Below, piece after piece: positions 15,814 to 24,567 of a DNA stretch of 64,000 nucleotides. The notes below the pieces were generated by a model that saw nothing but the letters and a program-made list of their open reading frames with translations, was not told where the DNA came from and ran no database searches. Position 1 is the first letter of the stretch. The number at the start of each line of letters is the position of its first letter. Source of the DNA: Rhizobium sp. FKL33. GTDB taxonomy: Bacteria; Pseudomonadota; Alphaproteobacteria; Rhizobiales; Rhizobiaceae. The stretch is taken from positions 56,479 to 120,478 of the forward strand of contig NZ_STFX01000052.1 in NCBI RefSeq assembly GCF_005222915.1, in the 5' to 3' direction. The position numbers and the translations under genes are program-made.

Positions 15814-18800
15814 TCACGCGGCCGCGAGCGGCATGTCGTCAAGGTCGCGCGCCTCCGCCTCGCTCATTTCCCGCGCCAACCTCTCCTCTTCATGCGCATG
15901 CGGTTTGGTCAGTCCGGCGATCAGCAGATAGGCGACCGGCGTGATGTAAAGCGTGACCAGCGTGGCGAGGCCCAGACCGCCGACGATCACCCAGCCGAGC
16001 GCCACGCGCGCTTCTGCGCCCGCGCCCACGGCCAGCGTCAGCGGCACCCCGCCGAGCACCGTGGCGATCATCGTCATCATCACAGGCCTCAAGCGTATGC
16101 GGCAGGCGTTGCGGATGGCGTCGCCCACCGATTGGCCTTCGTCGCGGAGCTGATTGGCGAATTCGACGATCAGGATGCCGTTCTTGGCCATGATGCCGAC
16201 CAGCAACACCAGGCCGATCTGGCTGTAGATATTGACGCTCTGGCCAGTGAGAGCCATGGCGAACACCGCGCAGGCCAGCCCCAGCGGCACGGTGGCCATG
16301 ATGATCACCGCCGACAGGAAACTCTCGAACTGCGCCGCCAGCACCAGGAAGATGATCACCAGCGCAAAGCCGAACACCAGCACCATGCCGGAGGAGCTGT
16401 CGCCGAGGGTTGCGGCCTCGGACAGCGGCAGCAGCCCGACCCCATCAGGCAGCGTCTTGGCCGCGATGGATTGCGCCAGCGCCAGCGCATCGCCGAGACC
16501 GAGATCGCCCTTGGGGCTGGCCGTGATGCTGACGGCGCGGGTCTGGTTCTCGCGGGCGAGCTGCGGCGGGATCGACCGTTCCTGTAGCGTGGCGACGGTG
16601 GAGAGCGGCACGAATTTGCCGTCGGTGGTCTTCAGGAAGATGTTTTCGAGATCCTGCGGATCGTTGACCGGATTGCTCGACGAGGTCAGGAACAGGGCGA
16701 TGCGGCGGCCGTCGAGGAACACGTCGCCGATGCTGGAGCCGCTGAGCAGCGCCTGTAGCGCCGACGCCAGTCCGTTGATGTCGACGCCGATATCGGCGGC
16801 GCGCTCGCGATCGATATTGACCGAGATCTGCGCCTGGGTCGGGTCGGCGTCCAGCCGCACCAGCTCGAAACGGCCGGTGGCGTTGAGCGCGTCGATCATC
16901 TTGGCGGCGGAGGCGTAAAGCGCGTCATAGTCGTTGCCCGTGAGCGCAAAATTCAAGCCGCCGCCGGCGCCGCGAATGCCGAGACTGTTGGGCTGCACGA
17001 TATTGGCCTGCAGCGCGGGCGCGACGCGCAGCGCCGCGCGCACGTCGTCGGAAATCTCCGCCTGGCTGCGGACGCGCTTTTCCCAGGGCGCCAGCGTCAG
17101 CACCATGAAGCCGGAATTGGCGTTGCCGCCTTGCCCCGAAATCACGAACATGTTGACGACCTCGCCGGAATCGACGAGCGGCTGCAATTCGGCCTGCACC
17201 CGGCGCAACTGCTCTTCGGTGTAAGCGAGGCTCGATCCCTGCGGCGTCTGGGCGCGGACCAGCACTGTCGCCCGGTCCTCGCGCGGCGTCAGTTCCTGCG
17301 GCAGCGCGAAGAAGGTCACAGCCGCGGCGAAGGAAAACAGCAGCGACAGCGCAATCACCGGCCCCGGCGCAGCCAGCATCACGGCGAGCGATTTCTCATA
17401 GATATAGGCGAAGCCGCGGCCGAAGGCGCCGATCAGACCGCCGCTGCCGCCATGCTCGATGTCCTGCGCGCCGATGAAGCGCGAGGCGAGCATCGGGCAG
17501 AGCGTCAGCGCCACGACGCCCGACAACATCACCGAGATCGCCAGCGCAAAGCCGAATTCACGGAACAGTCCGCCGGCCTGTCCGGGCAGGAAGGCGAGCG
17601 GCACGAAGACGGCGGCGAGCGTGATCGTGGTCGCCACCACGGCGAAGAACACCTGCTGTGTGCCGAGCACTGCCGCCGCGCGCGGACCCATGCCCTGGGC
17701 GCGGAAGCGCACGATGTTTTCGAGCACCACGATCGCGTCGTCCACCACCATGCCGGTGGCGAGCACGATGGCGAGCAGCGTCAGGATATTGATCGAGAAA
17801 CCGGCGAGATAAAGCGCCGCCAGCGTGCCGATCAGCGCCACCGGCATGGTGATCGTCGGGATCAGCGTCGCCGACAGGCTGCGCAGGAAAAGATAGATCA
17901 CCGCCACCACGATGACCACGGCCAGCACCAGCGACACCACCACTTCGTGAATGGCGCCGCGAATGAAGTTGGCGTCGTCGGAGGTGACGCGGATCGTCAT
18001 GCCCTCGGGCAAGGTCTTGGAGATCTCGGCCACGGCGGCGCGGATGCCCCGGGAAATGTCGAGCGTGTTGGACTGCGCCTGGCGGATGACGCCGAGGCCG
18101 ACGCCCGGCGCGCCGTTGGAGCGCAGCGACGAGGTGCCCTCTTCGGCGCCGAGCGACACGTCGGCCACGTCGCCGAGCCGCACGCGGCCGGAAATGATCA
18201 GTTTCTCGAAGGCTTCCGGCGTGGTGATGTCGGAGGTGGCGCGCACGACGATGTCGGTCTGGGCGCTTTCGATGGAGCCCGCCGGCACGTCGAGCGCGGC
18301 ATTGGCGAGCGCCGTGCGGATATCGGCGATGGTCAGGCCGCGGCTTGCGAGTTTCGCCTGGTTGATGTCGATGCGGAACGCCTTTTCGCGCTCGCCGTAA
18401 TATTGCAGATCGGCGACGCCCTCGACGGTGGCGAGCCGCGGCTCGATCTTGTCCTCTATATAGACGGTCAGGTCTTCGGGTCGCATCGTGGTCGAGGTGA
18501 CCGCGAGCCGCATGACCGGCTGCGAATCCGAATCCGCCTTGATGATGCGCGGCGCGGTCACATCCTCGGGCAGCGTGTCGTTGACGCGGCCAAGCGCATC
18601 GCGAACGTCAGCCGCCGCCGCCGCGAGATCGGTGGTGTCGGTGAATTCGAGCGTCACGCGGCTGGAGCCGAAGGCGGAGACGGAGGACACGGATTTGAGC
18701 CCTGTCACCCGCGCCACCGCGCCTTCGATGACGTCGGTGACTTCGCGGTCGATGGTTTCGGGCGATGCGCCGTTGAGTTCCGTGCGCACGGTGATCACGG

Positions 18801-18951
18801 GCTGGTCGACGGACGGCAATTCGCGCACTTCGACGCCGCTCAGCGCTGCAAGCCCCGCCACCACGATCAAGGCGTTGACGACGAGCGCGAGGATCGGGCG
18901 TCGGACGAAGAGCGCGGCCGAAAAGGCCTGTTTCAGCGCGCCGCCGCTCAT
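15814..18951 (-). CDS. RND efflux transporter permease (AcrB/MexF-like, HAE1 family)
   Basis: A 1045-residue inner-membrane RND pump subunit driven by proton import. It has the expected duplicated layout: TM1 near 14-34, a large periplasmic porter loop, six helices around 340-560 with GMVVDDAIVVLENI (the conserved VVDDAI motif of TM4, with the proton-relay Asp pair), a second loop, and a second helix set around 860-1020 containing VGIMAKNGILIVEF (relay Lys). The substrate cannot be inferred. Its ATG overlaps the stop of the membrane fusion gene by 4 bases. No outer-membrane TolC-type gene is in the cluster, so it probably uses a TolC encoded elsewhere. Confidence 0.95.
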   Translation of the reverse strand: MSGGALKQAFSAALFVRRPILALVVNALIVVAGLAALSGVEVRELPSVDQPVITVRTELNGASPETIDREVTDVIEGAVARVTGLKSVSSVSAFGSSRVTLEFTDTTDLAAAAADVRDALGRVNDTLPEDVTAPRIIKADSDSQPVMRLAVTSTTMRPEDLTVYIEDKIEPRLATVEGVADLQYYGEREKAFRIDINQAKLASRGLTIADIRTALANAALDVPAGSIESAQTDIVVRATSDITTPEAFEKLIISGRVRLGDVADVSLGAEEGTSSLRSNGAPGVGLGVIRQAQSNTLDISRGIRAAVAEISKTLPEGMTIRVTSDDANFIRGAIHEVVVSLVLAVVIVVAVIYLFLRSLSATLIPTITMPVALIGTLAALYLAGFSINILTLLAIVLATGMVVDDAIVVLENIVRFRAQGMGPRAAAVLGTQQVFFAVVATTITLAAVFVPLAFLPGQAGGLFREFGFALAISVMLSGVVALTLCPMLASRFIGAQDIEHGGSGGLIGAFGRGFAYIYEKSLAVMLAAPGPVIALSLLFSFAAAVTFFALPQELTPREDRATVLVRAQTPQGSSLAYTEEQLRRVQAELQPLVDSGEVVNMFVISGQGGNANSGFMVLTLAPWEKRVRSQAEISDDVRAALRVAPALQANIVQPNSLGIRGAGGGLNFALTGNDYDALYASAAKMIDALNATGRFELVRLDADPTQAQISVNIDRERAADIGVDINGLASALQALLSGSSIGDVFLDGRRIALFLTSSSNPVNDPQDLENIFLKTTDGKFVPLSTVATLQERSIPPQLARENQTRAVSITASPKGDLGLGDALALAQSIAAKTLPDGVGLLPLSEAATLGDSSSGMVLVFGFALVIIFLVLAAQFESFLSAVIIMATVPLGLACAVFAMALTGQSVNIYSQIGLVLLVGIMAKNGILIVEFANQLRDEGQSVGDAIRNACRIRLRPVMMTMIATVLGGVPLTLAVGAGAEARVALGWVIVGGLGLATLVTLYITPVAYLLIAGLTKPHAHEEERLAREMSEAEARDLDDMPLAAA

Positions 18952-20123
18952 GGTTTCACCGTGGGCGCGGCGTCCGCCACCTTATCGGCGTCCTTTTTCT
19001 TTTCGCCGTAGATCTGCACCTCGGCGCCGTTGCGCAACCGCTGCAGGCCCTCGGTGACGATCATGTCGCCGGCGGCAAGCTTGGCGTCGACCAGAACACG
19101 ATCGGGATTGCGCTCGATCACGGCGGCGGCCACGCGCTCGACCTTGTGATCCCGAACGCGCCACACGAAGGAGCCCTGGCTATCCCATTGCACCGACAGC
19201 GGACTGACGCTTGGCCAGCGGTCGCCGCCGAGCGCCAGCGTCACCTCGAAGGATTGGCCGGCGCGCAACTCGTCACCGTCATTGGCGATCTCGGCGCGCA
19301 GATGAATGGTGCGGCTGGCGGGATCGATGCGATTGTCGATGGCCGCGATCTTGCCCACATAGCTCTTGCCCGGCCGGGCGATCGGCTGCGCCGATATCTC
19401 CTGCCCCTCCTCGACCAGTCCCGCAAAGCGCTCCGGCGCCCAGAAATCGACCAGCAGCCGCGACCGGTCGTCGACCGTCACGATCTGCGTGGCGGAGGTG
19501 ATGTAATCGCCCTTGGTGATGTTGACGATGCCGGCGACGCCGTCGATCGGCGAGCGGATCAGTCGGCGTTCGAGATTGACGTCGGCCTCGGCCACGGCGA
19601 GACGCGCGGTCTCCACCGCCGCTTCCGCCACCTGCAGGTCGGCGCCCGAGACGATCTTCTTGAGATCGCGGTTGCGGGTCAGCGTCGTCTCGGCGCTTTG
19701 CAGCTCGACCTTGGCGCGATCAAGCGCAATCTTCTCGACCTCGTCGTCGAGCCGGGCCAGCACCTGCCCCTGCTTCACCCGATCGCCGGCATTGACCATC
19801 ACTTCGGCGATCTGGCCGGACACGAACGGGGTCACCGCAACCGAACGGATGGCGTCGCCATCGCCGAGCGCGGTCAGCCGGTCATTGACGCGTCCCTCGC
19901 CCGCGGGTTCGACCACCACGACCAGCGGCCCTTGATTGCGGCGGCGATTGTTGGATTGGGCCGGCTGCGCATCCGGCTCCTCACGCGCCACCAGAGCGAT
20001 CACCGGATCGGGCACGCCGATGGAGCGGGCGAGCGATGCGGAGCCCGGCATGAAATGCATGAGGATCAATGCGCCCACCACAAAAAACACGAGGCCGGTG
20101 AGGATCTGGACGAGATATCGCAT
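18948..20123 (-). CDS. RND efflux membrane fusion protein (HlyD/AcrA family)
   Basis: A 391-residue periplasmic adaptor that links the RND permease to an outer-membrane channel. The N-terminus has an uncleaved-looking membrane anchor (about 4-24, VQILTGLVFFVVGALILMHF). Then come the lipoyl/barrel-sandwich halves (GQIAEVMVNAGDRVKQGQVLARLDDE and SPIDGVAGIVNITKGDYI, each in part), an intervening alpha-hairpin (about 125-185), a beta-barrel domain (about 215-300) and a membrane-proximal domain. It leads the unit MFP-permease-RHH. The divergent spacer to the deaminase gene (about 200 bases) holds its promoter. No local TetR/MarR regulator is seen. Confidence 0.92.
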   Translation of the reverse strand: MRYLVQILTGLVFFVVGALILMHFMPGSASLARSIGVPDPVIALVAREEPDAQPAQSNNRRRNQGPLVVVVEPAGEGRVNDRLTALGDGDAIRSVAVTPFVSGQIAEVMVNAGDRVKQGQVLARLDDEVEKIALDRAKVELQSAETTLTRNRDLKKIVSGADLQVAEAAVETARLAVAEADVNLERRLIRSPIDGVAGIVNITKGDYITSATQIVTVDDRSRLLVDFWAPERFAGLVEEGQEISAQPIARPGKSYVGKIAAIDNRIDPASRTIHLRAEIANDGDELRAGQSFEVTLALGGDRWPSVSPLSVQWDSQGSFVWRVRDHKVERVAAAVIERNPDRVLVDAKLAAGDMIVTEGLQRLRNGAEVQIYGEKKKDADKVADAAPTVKP

Positions 20124-20260
20124 TCATGTCTCCAGTCTTGCGCCGCCGGGTGTTTACGACTTTTGAAACTCCCCGGATCTGCTTATCCGCAATTCGCTCG
20201 CCTGCGACAAGCATATGCGCCCGACATAACCGAATTGTAATGATCGCAATCCGCTGCGCC

Positions 20261-20289
20261 TTGACAAAACCTCGTAATGGGAGATTTTT
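20261..20289 (+). promoter_or_regulatory. Possible promoter of the deaminase gene
   Basis: A perfect TTGACA (20261-20266) lies 17 bases before a weak AT-rich -10 (ATTTTT, 20284-20289), with the deaminase ATG about 40 bases further on. The -35 is strong and the -10 poor, so this is a tentative call. Confidence 0.35.
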
Positions 20290-20328
20290 TAGGCAGACCA
20301 TCAGAGCGCACAGATTTCGAGCAGGACT

Positions 20329-21381
20329 ATGATGTCGACACACCAAGAATTCCTTCGTGGCCTGCCGAAGATGGAAATGCATCTGCACCTCGAAGGTTCG
20401 ATCAGACCAAGCACGGCAGCAGCACTGGCGCATCAAAACAACGTGATGTTGCCGCCGCACGACAAAGTCGAAGATCTATATCACTATCGCGATCTTAAGG
20501 AATTCCTCGATATCTACACCGCCGTCTCCGACAGCGTGCTCAGTGCGGACGATTACAGGCGCATAACCTATGAAATGCTGGAGAGCTGCGCCTCAAACAA
20601 TGCCCGCTACGTCGAATTCTTCTTTTCGCCCCAGGTGCATTTCGTCCATGGGGTGAGCTTCGACACGATGATCGGCGGCATCACCACCGGCATGGATGAC
20701 GCGAAAGCCGATTTCGGCGTCGAAAGCCGCATCGTCCCCGGCGTCAACAGAGAACTCGGTCCCGCCGCCGGCGAAGAGCTTCTCGACATGATCCTCGCGC
20801 GCAAGGAGGAGCGGCTGATCGGAATCGGCCTCGATTTCCTCGAAGCGCCGTTCCCGCCCGAACCCTATGGCGATCTTTTCGCCCGCGCCCGCAAGGCCGG
20901 GCTGAAGGTCACGGCGCATGCCGGCGAAAGCGGCCCCGCCGCCTATATCGCCGGCTCGATCGACGCGCTCGGCGTCCGCCGCATCGATCACGGCTATCAT
21001 GTGGTGACCGACGAGGCGCTGATGCGCCGCTGCCGGGATGAAGGCATCCTCTTCACCTGCTGCCCATCCACCGCGGCGGTCACCTCACCCTGGACGGTCC
21101 TCGACGCCGACCATCCGATCCGCAAGATGGCCGATTTCGGCTTGAGGCTGACGATCAATTCCGACGACCCGCCGATGTTTTCCACCGATCTCGGCGAGGA
21201 ATATCGCAAGGCGCATGATCTCCTCGGCTTTTCGCCCGACATGCTGCGCCGCTCCATTCTCGACGGCATCGAGGGCAGTTGGCTCGACGACGGCGAAAAA
21301 CGGGCGCTCTCGGTGGATTGGGCAAGGGAAATCGACGCGCTGATCGCGGAATTTCGGTCGATCCCCTCCCTTTCGACATGA
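20329..21381 (+). CDS. add: Adenosine/adenine deaminase family protein
   Basis: A 350-residue zinc amidohydrolase of the adenosine deaminase superfamily, acting in purine salvage. Metal and catalytic motifs are present: EMHLHLEGSI (two zinc His), TAHAGESGP (His/Glu), RIDHGYH and TINSDDPPMF (Asp-Asp). The combination HLHLEG, RIDHG and NSDDP is more like the adenine deaminase (Aah1) subgroup than classical E. coli Add, which has HLDG, RIGHG and NTDDP, so adenine is a serious alternative substrate. The first ATG (20329) is followed directly by a second; either may be used. It is divergent from the efflux operon and 54 bases upstream of uvrD. Confidence 0.88.
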   Translation: MMSTHQEFLRGLPKMEMHLHLEGSIRPSTAAALAHQNNVMLPPHDKVEDLYHYRDLKEFLDIYTAVSDSVLSADDYRRITYEMLESCASNNARYVEFFFSPQVHFVHGVSFDTMIGGITTGMDDAKADFGVESRIVPGVNRELGPAAGEELLDMILARKEERLIGIGLDFLEAPFPPEPYGDLFARARKAGLKVTAHAGESGPAAYIAGSIDALGVRRIDHGYHVVTDEALMRRCRDEGILFTCCPSTAAVTSPWTVLDADHPIRKMADFGLRLTINSDDPPMFSTDLGEEYRKAHDLLGFSPDMLRRSILDGIEGSWLDDGEKRALSVDWAREIDALIAEFRSIPSLST

Positions 21382-21435
21382 ACAAAGCGGAAACTGTCGC
21401 TGGCCATCGGCAGCCGAATCACTACATTAGGCGGC

Positions 21436-24111
21436 ATGACCAGTGGTTTCGACGACATTCCCTTCTTTGACGAGGAGCCGGACGCCCCGTCCGCGCGCCC
21501 CAGGACCAATCGCGAGCCCGCGCCGGAACGCGGCGGCGGCAGCGGCATCGCCGCCCGGGCGCTGGCCGCCCGCAATGGCGCGGTGGCCCGGCCATCCTAT
21601 CTCGAAGGACTGAACCCCGAGCAGCTGCGCGCTGTCGAAACGCTGGACGGCCCGGTTCTGGTGCTCGCCGGCGCCGGCACCGGCAAGACCCGCGTGCTCA
21701 CCACCCGCATCGCGCATATCCTCGCTACCGGCCGGGCCTATCCCAGCCAGATCCTCGCGGTGACCTTCACCAACAAGGCGGCGCGAGAAATGCGCGAGCG
21801 CATCACCCATCTCGCCGGCGAAGTCGTCGAAGGCATGCCCTGGCTCGGCACCTTCCACTCGATCGGGGTGAAATTCCTGCGCCGGCACGCCGAACTCGTA
21901 TCGCTGCGCTCGGACTTCACCATTCTCGATCAGGACGACGTGCTCCGGCTGATCAAGCAGCTGATCCAGGCCGAAGGCCTGGACGACAAGCGCTGGCCGG
22001 CCCGGCAATTCGCGCTGATGATCGACGGCTGGAAGAACAAGGGTCTCGATCCCAGCCAGATCCCCGAAGGCGATTCCCGCGCCTTCGCAAACGGCAAGGG
22101 GCGCGCGCTCTACACCGCCTATCAGAACCGGCTGCTCAGCCTGAACGCCTGCGATTTCGGCGATCTCCTGATGCATCCGATCCGCATCCTGAAGACCAAT
22201 CCCGACATTCTCGCCGATTACCAGGGCCGGTTTCGCTACATTCTGGTCGACGAATATCAGGACACCAACTCGGCGCAATATATGTGGCTCAGGCTGCTGG
22301 CGCAGCGCCCGGGGAGAAAGAGCCCCTCCCCAACCCCTCCCCACAAGGGGGCGGGGCTTGGAGCCCGCGGCGACCATTTCGGCGCGACCTCGGACACAGA
22401 TGTCGTGGATGGCGAGGATTTTCCCGGCGACGCGCCGCAGCCAGACTCCCTCCCCCCTGTGGGGAGGGTTGGGGAGGGGTCTTCATCACGCGCCTCCGTC
22501 AATATCTGCTGCGTCGGGGACGACGATCAGGCGATCTATGGCTGGCGCGGCGCCGATGTCGACAATATCCTCCGCTTCGAGAAGGATTTCCCGGGCGCCG
22601 CCGTCATCCGGCTCGAGCGCAACTACCGCTCCACCGCCCATATTCTCGGCGCGTCGGGCTTCCTGATCGCCCATAACGAGGGTCGGCTCGGCAAGACGCT
22701 GTTCACCGAACGCCACGACCCCGACGACGAGAAGGTGCAGGTGCACGCCGCCTGGGATTCCGAGGAAGAAGCCCGCGCCATCGGCGAAGAGATCGAGCGT
22801 CTGCAGCGCGGCGACGGAGCCGATGGGGCCAAGCATCTCCTCAACAACATGGCGATCCTCGTGCGCGCCTCTTTCCAGATGCGCGAATTCGAAGACCGCT
22901 TCGTGACATTGGGGCTGAACTACCGCGTCATCGGCGGCCCGCGCTTCTATGAGCGCCTCGAAATCCGCGACGCCATGGCCTATTTCCGGCTGGTCTGCCA
23001 ACCCGCCGACGATCTCGCTTTCGAGCGCATCGTCAATACGCCGAAGCGCGGCCTCGGCGACACCACGGTGCGCAATCTCCACGACTATGCCCGCGCCCGC
23101 AACATTCCCATGCTGGCGGCCGCCGCCGACATGGTCGAGACCGAGGAACTGAAGCCCAAGGCGCGCAAGGCGCTGTTCGATGTCGTGGCCAATTTCCAGC
23201 GCTGGCAGAAGCTGCTCGAAACCATGCCCCATACCGAACTCGCCGAGCAAATCCTCGAAGAGAGCGGCTATACCGACATGTGGAAGAACGACAAGACGGC
23301 CGAAGCGCCGGGTCGTCTCGAAAACCTCAAGGAACTCATCCGCTCGATGGATTCTTTCGAGAGCATGCGCGGCTTCCTCGAACATGTCTCGCTGGTCATG
23401 GACGCCGAGCAGAATGAGGAGATGGACGCCGTCTCGATCATGACACTGCATTCGGCCAAGGGGCTGGAATTCGACACGGTATTCCTGCCGGGCTGGGAGG
23501 AAGGCCTGTTTCCGCATCAGCGCGCGCTCGACGAAGGCGGCCGCAACGGGCTGGAGGAAGAGCGCCGGCTCGCTTATGTCGGCCTGACCCGCGCCAAGAA
23601 GCGGCTGCATATCTGGTTTGTGTCCAACCGCCGCATCCACGGCCTCTGGCAATCGACCATTCCCTCGCGCTTCCTGGATGAACTGCCGCCCGATCATGTC
23701 GAAGTCGCCGAAGCCGAGCAGAGCTATGGCGGCTATGGAAGGGGCAATCCTTACGGCCAGTCGCGCTTCGACAAGCAGGAGCCGTTCGCCTCGTCCTATT
23801 CCTCCCCCGGCTGGCAGCGCGCCCAGGCCAACAAGACCGAGGCGACCCGCAGCAACTGGGGCAACCGCTCTGGCGTATCGGTGGAGCGCGTCGGTTATGG
23901 CGAAGCCGGCCCCACCGGCCGCGTCATCCAGGGCGAGCTGATCGCAAAATCCAAGGTCGACGAACCCTCGAAATTCTCGATCGGCGACCGCGTCTTCCAC
24001 ATCAAATTCGGCAACGGCAATGTCGCGGCCATCGACGGCAACAAGCTGACGATCGATTTCGACCGGGCGGGACAGAAGCGGGTGCTGGACGGGTTCGTGG
24101 AGAGGGCGTGA
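21436..24111 (+). CDS. uvrD: UvrD/PcrA-type ATP-dependent DNA helicase with an in-frame repeat insertion
   Basis: An 891-residue superfamily 1A 3'-5' helicase for nucleotide-excision and mismatch repair. Motifs are LAGAGTGKTRVL (Walker A, about 76-87), TFTNKAAREMRER (Ia), VDEYQDTN (II, Asp272-Asp276), GDDDQAIYGWRGAD (III), RLERNYRS (IV), VSIMTLHSAKGLEF (V) and YVGLTRAKK (VI). The C-terminus has a Tudor-like module (about 830-890, FSIGDRVFHIKFGNGNV). Between motifs II and III, where the family has a short linker, about 60 extra residues (about 293-353) are encoded by a palindromic repeat that keeps the frame. Family length is usually about 60 shorter. The helicase motifs around the insert are intact. 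Confidence 0.95.
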   Translation: MTSGFDDIPFFDEEPDAPSARPRTNREPAPERGGGSGIAARALAARNGAVARPSYLEGLNPEQLRAVETLDGPVLVLAGAGTGKTRVLTTRIAHILATGRAYPSQILAVTFTNKAAREMRERITHLAGEVVEGMPWLGTFHSIGVKFLRRHAELVSLRSDFTILDQDDVLRLIKQLIQAEGLDDKRWPARQFALMIDGWKNKGLDPSQIPEGDSRAFANGKGRALYTAYQNRLLSLNACDFGDLLMHPIRILKTNPDILADYQGRFRYILVDEYQDTNSAQYMWLRLLAQRPGRKSPSPTPPHKGAGLGARGDHFGATSDTDVVDGEDFPGDAPQPDSLPPVGRVGEGSSSRASVNICCVGDDDQAIYGWRGADVDNILRFEKDFPGAAVIRLERNYRSTAHILGASGFLIAHNEGRLGKTLFTERHDPDDEKVQVHAAWDSEEEARAIGEEIERLQRGDGADGAKHLLNNMAILVRASFQMREFEDRFVTLGLNYRVIGGPRFYERLEIRDAMAYFRLVCQPADDLAFERIVNTPKRGLGDTTVRNLHDYARARNIPMLAAAADMVETEELKPKARKALFDVVANFQRWQKLLETMPHTELAEQILEESGYTDMWKNDKTAEAPGRLENLKELIRSMDSFESMRGFLEHVSLVMDAEQNEEMDAVSIMTLHSAKGLEFDTVFLPGWEEGLFPHQRALDEGGRNGLEEERRLAYVGLTRAKKRLHIWFVSNRRIHGLWQSTIPSRFLDELPPDHVEVAEAEQSYGGYGRGNPYGQSRFDKQEPFASSYSSPGWQRAQANKTEATRSNWGNRSGVSVERVGYGEAGPTGRVIQGELIAKSKVDEPSKFSIGDRVFHIKFGNGNVAAIDGNKLTIDFDRAGQKRVLDGFVERA
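22323..22480. repeat. Palindromic repeat element inserted in frame in uvrD
   Basis: Two arms of about 34 bases face each other: 22323-22356 (CCCCTCCCCAACCCCTCCCC...) and 22447-22480 (ending GGGGAGGGTTGGGGAGGGG). They are inverted copies with few mismatches around a 90-base centre. The arm sequence resembles GC-rich intergenic repeats widespread in rhizobial genomes. The element contains no stop in the uvrD frame and is open in at least one other forward frame and on the reverse strand. It encodes a Pro/Gly/Asp-rich stretch with none of the helicase motifs, so it appears to be a mobile palindromic element carried inside the coding sequence. Confidence 0.8.
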
Positions 24112-24130
24112 GGGGGCTAAAGCCCCCTTT
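24112..24130 (+). terminator. Terminator of uvrD, convergent with the next gene
   Basis: GGGGGCT-AA-AGCCCCC followed by TTT begins at the uvrD stop and ends a few bases before the stop of the convergent small gene. The perfect stem has a very short loop (effectively CTAAAG with five G-C pairs). It may serve both directions. Confidence 0.55.
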
Positions 24131-24136
24131 GTCTGC

Positions 24137-24367
24137 TTAGGCCGAAAACGTCACCGTCACGCCGCGCTGACGGAAATAGGCCTGCATCAGCTTGCGGCCG
24201 GAGCGGTTGTTCTGCACGAGCTTGGTCGGATCGAACACCGCTTCCCTGAGCCCGGCTTCCGCGAGCGCTGTCTTGAGCGCGGCGATGCGCGGGTCGAGAT
24301 CCTCGTTATCGGCGCGCAGCGAGTCGTAAATGCTGTTGATGGCGGCTTCGACGGTCGGGTTGCTCAC
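24137..24367 (-). CDS. Conserved hypothetical small protein
   Basis: A 76-residue protein with no recognised family. A GTG start at 24367 is chosen because AGGAG lies 7 bases upstream; the frame extends further but without a ribosome site. It starts VSNPTVEAAINSIYDSLRAD and continues with DLDPRIAALKTALAEAG, and its C-terminal half (VFDPTKLVQNNRSGRKLMQAYFRQRGV) is basic. No signal peptide or membrane helix is present. The balanced composition and good ribosome site argue for a real gene. It converges with uvrD and lies divergent from the methyltransferase gene. Confidence 0.65.
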   Translation of the reverse strand: MSNPTVEAAINSIYDSLRADNEDLDPRIAALKTALAEAGLREAVFDPTKLVQNNRSGRKLMQAYFRQRGVTVTFSA

Positions 24368-24567
24368 GGATAATCTCCTGTCATGTCGTTTTCGGCGCCG
24401 GGCGCCGGCTTGGAGAGACCCTATCGGGGTGATTGCAGCGCGCGTCAAGGGCGACCGTGCGATGGCGACGCCGCACGCACTCCATTCGGCTTCTCATATA
24501 TTCGAAAGCCCTACACAAGCGCAGCGAATTACAACACCGGACACAAAATGCGTGTTCCGGAAAAACC

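Noticed and set aside
17131..19011. 626-codon open frame antisense to the RND permease
   Set aside because: Extremely Arg/His/Asp-rich, overlapping a conserved membrane protein; no support as a gene.
22257..22502. Reading the uvrD insert as a frameshift or assembly error
   Set aside because: Frame is preserved on both sides and the helicase motifs continue exactly; the inverted arms explain the extra sequence better.
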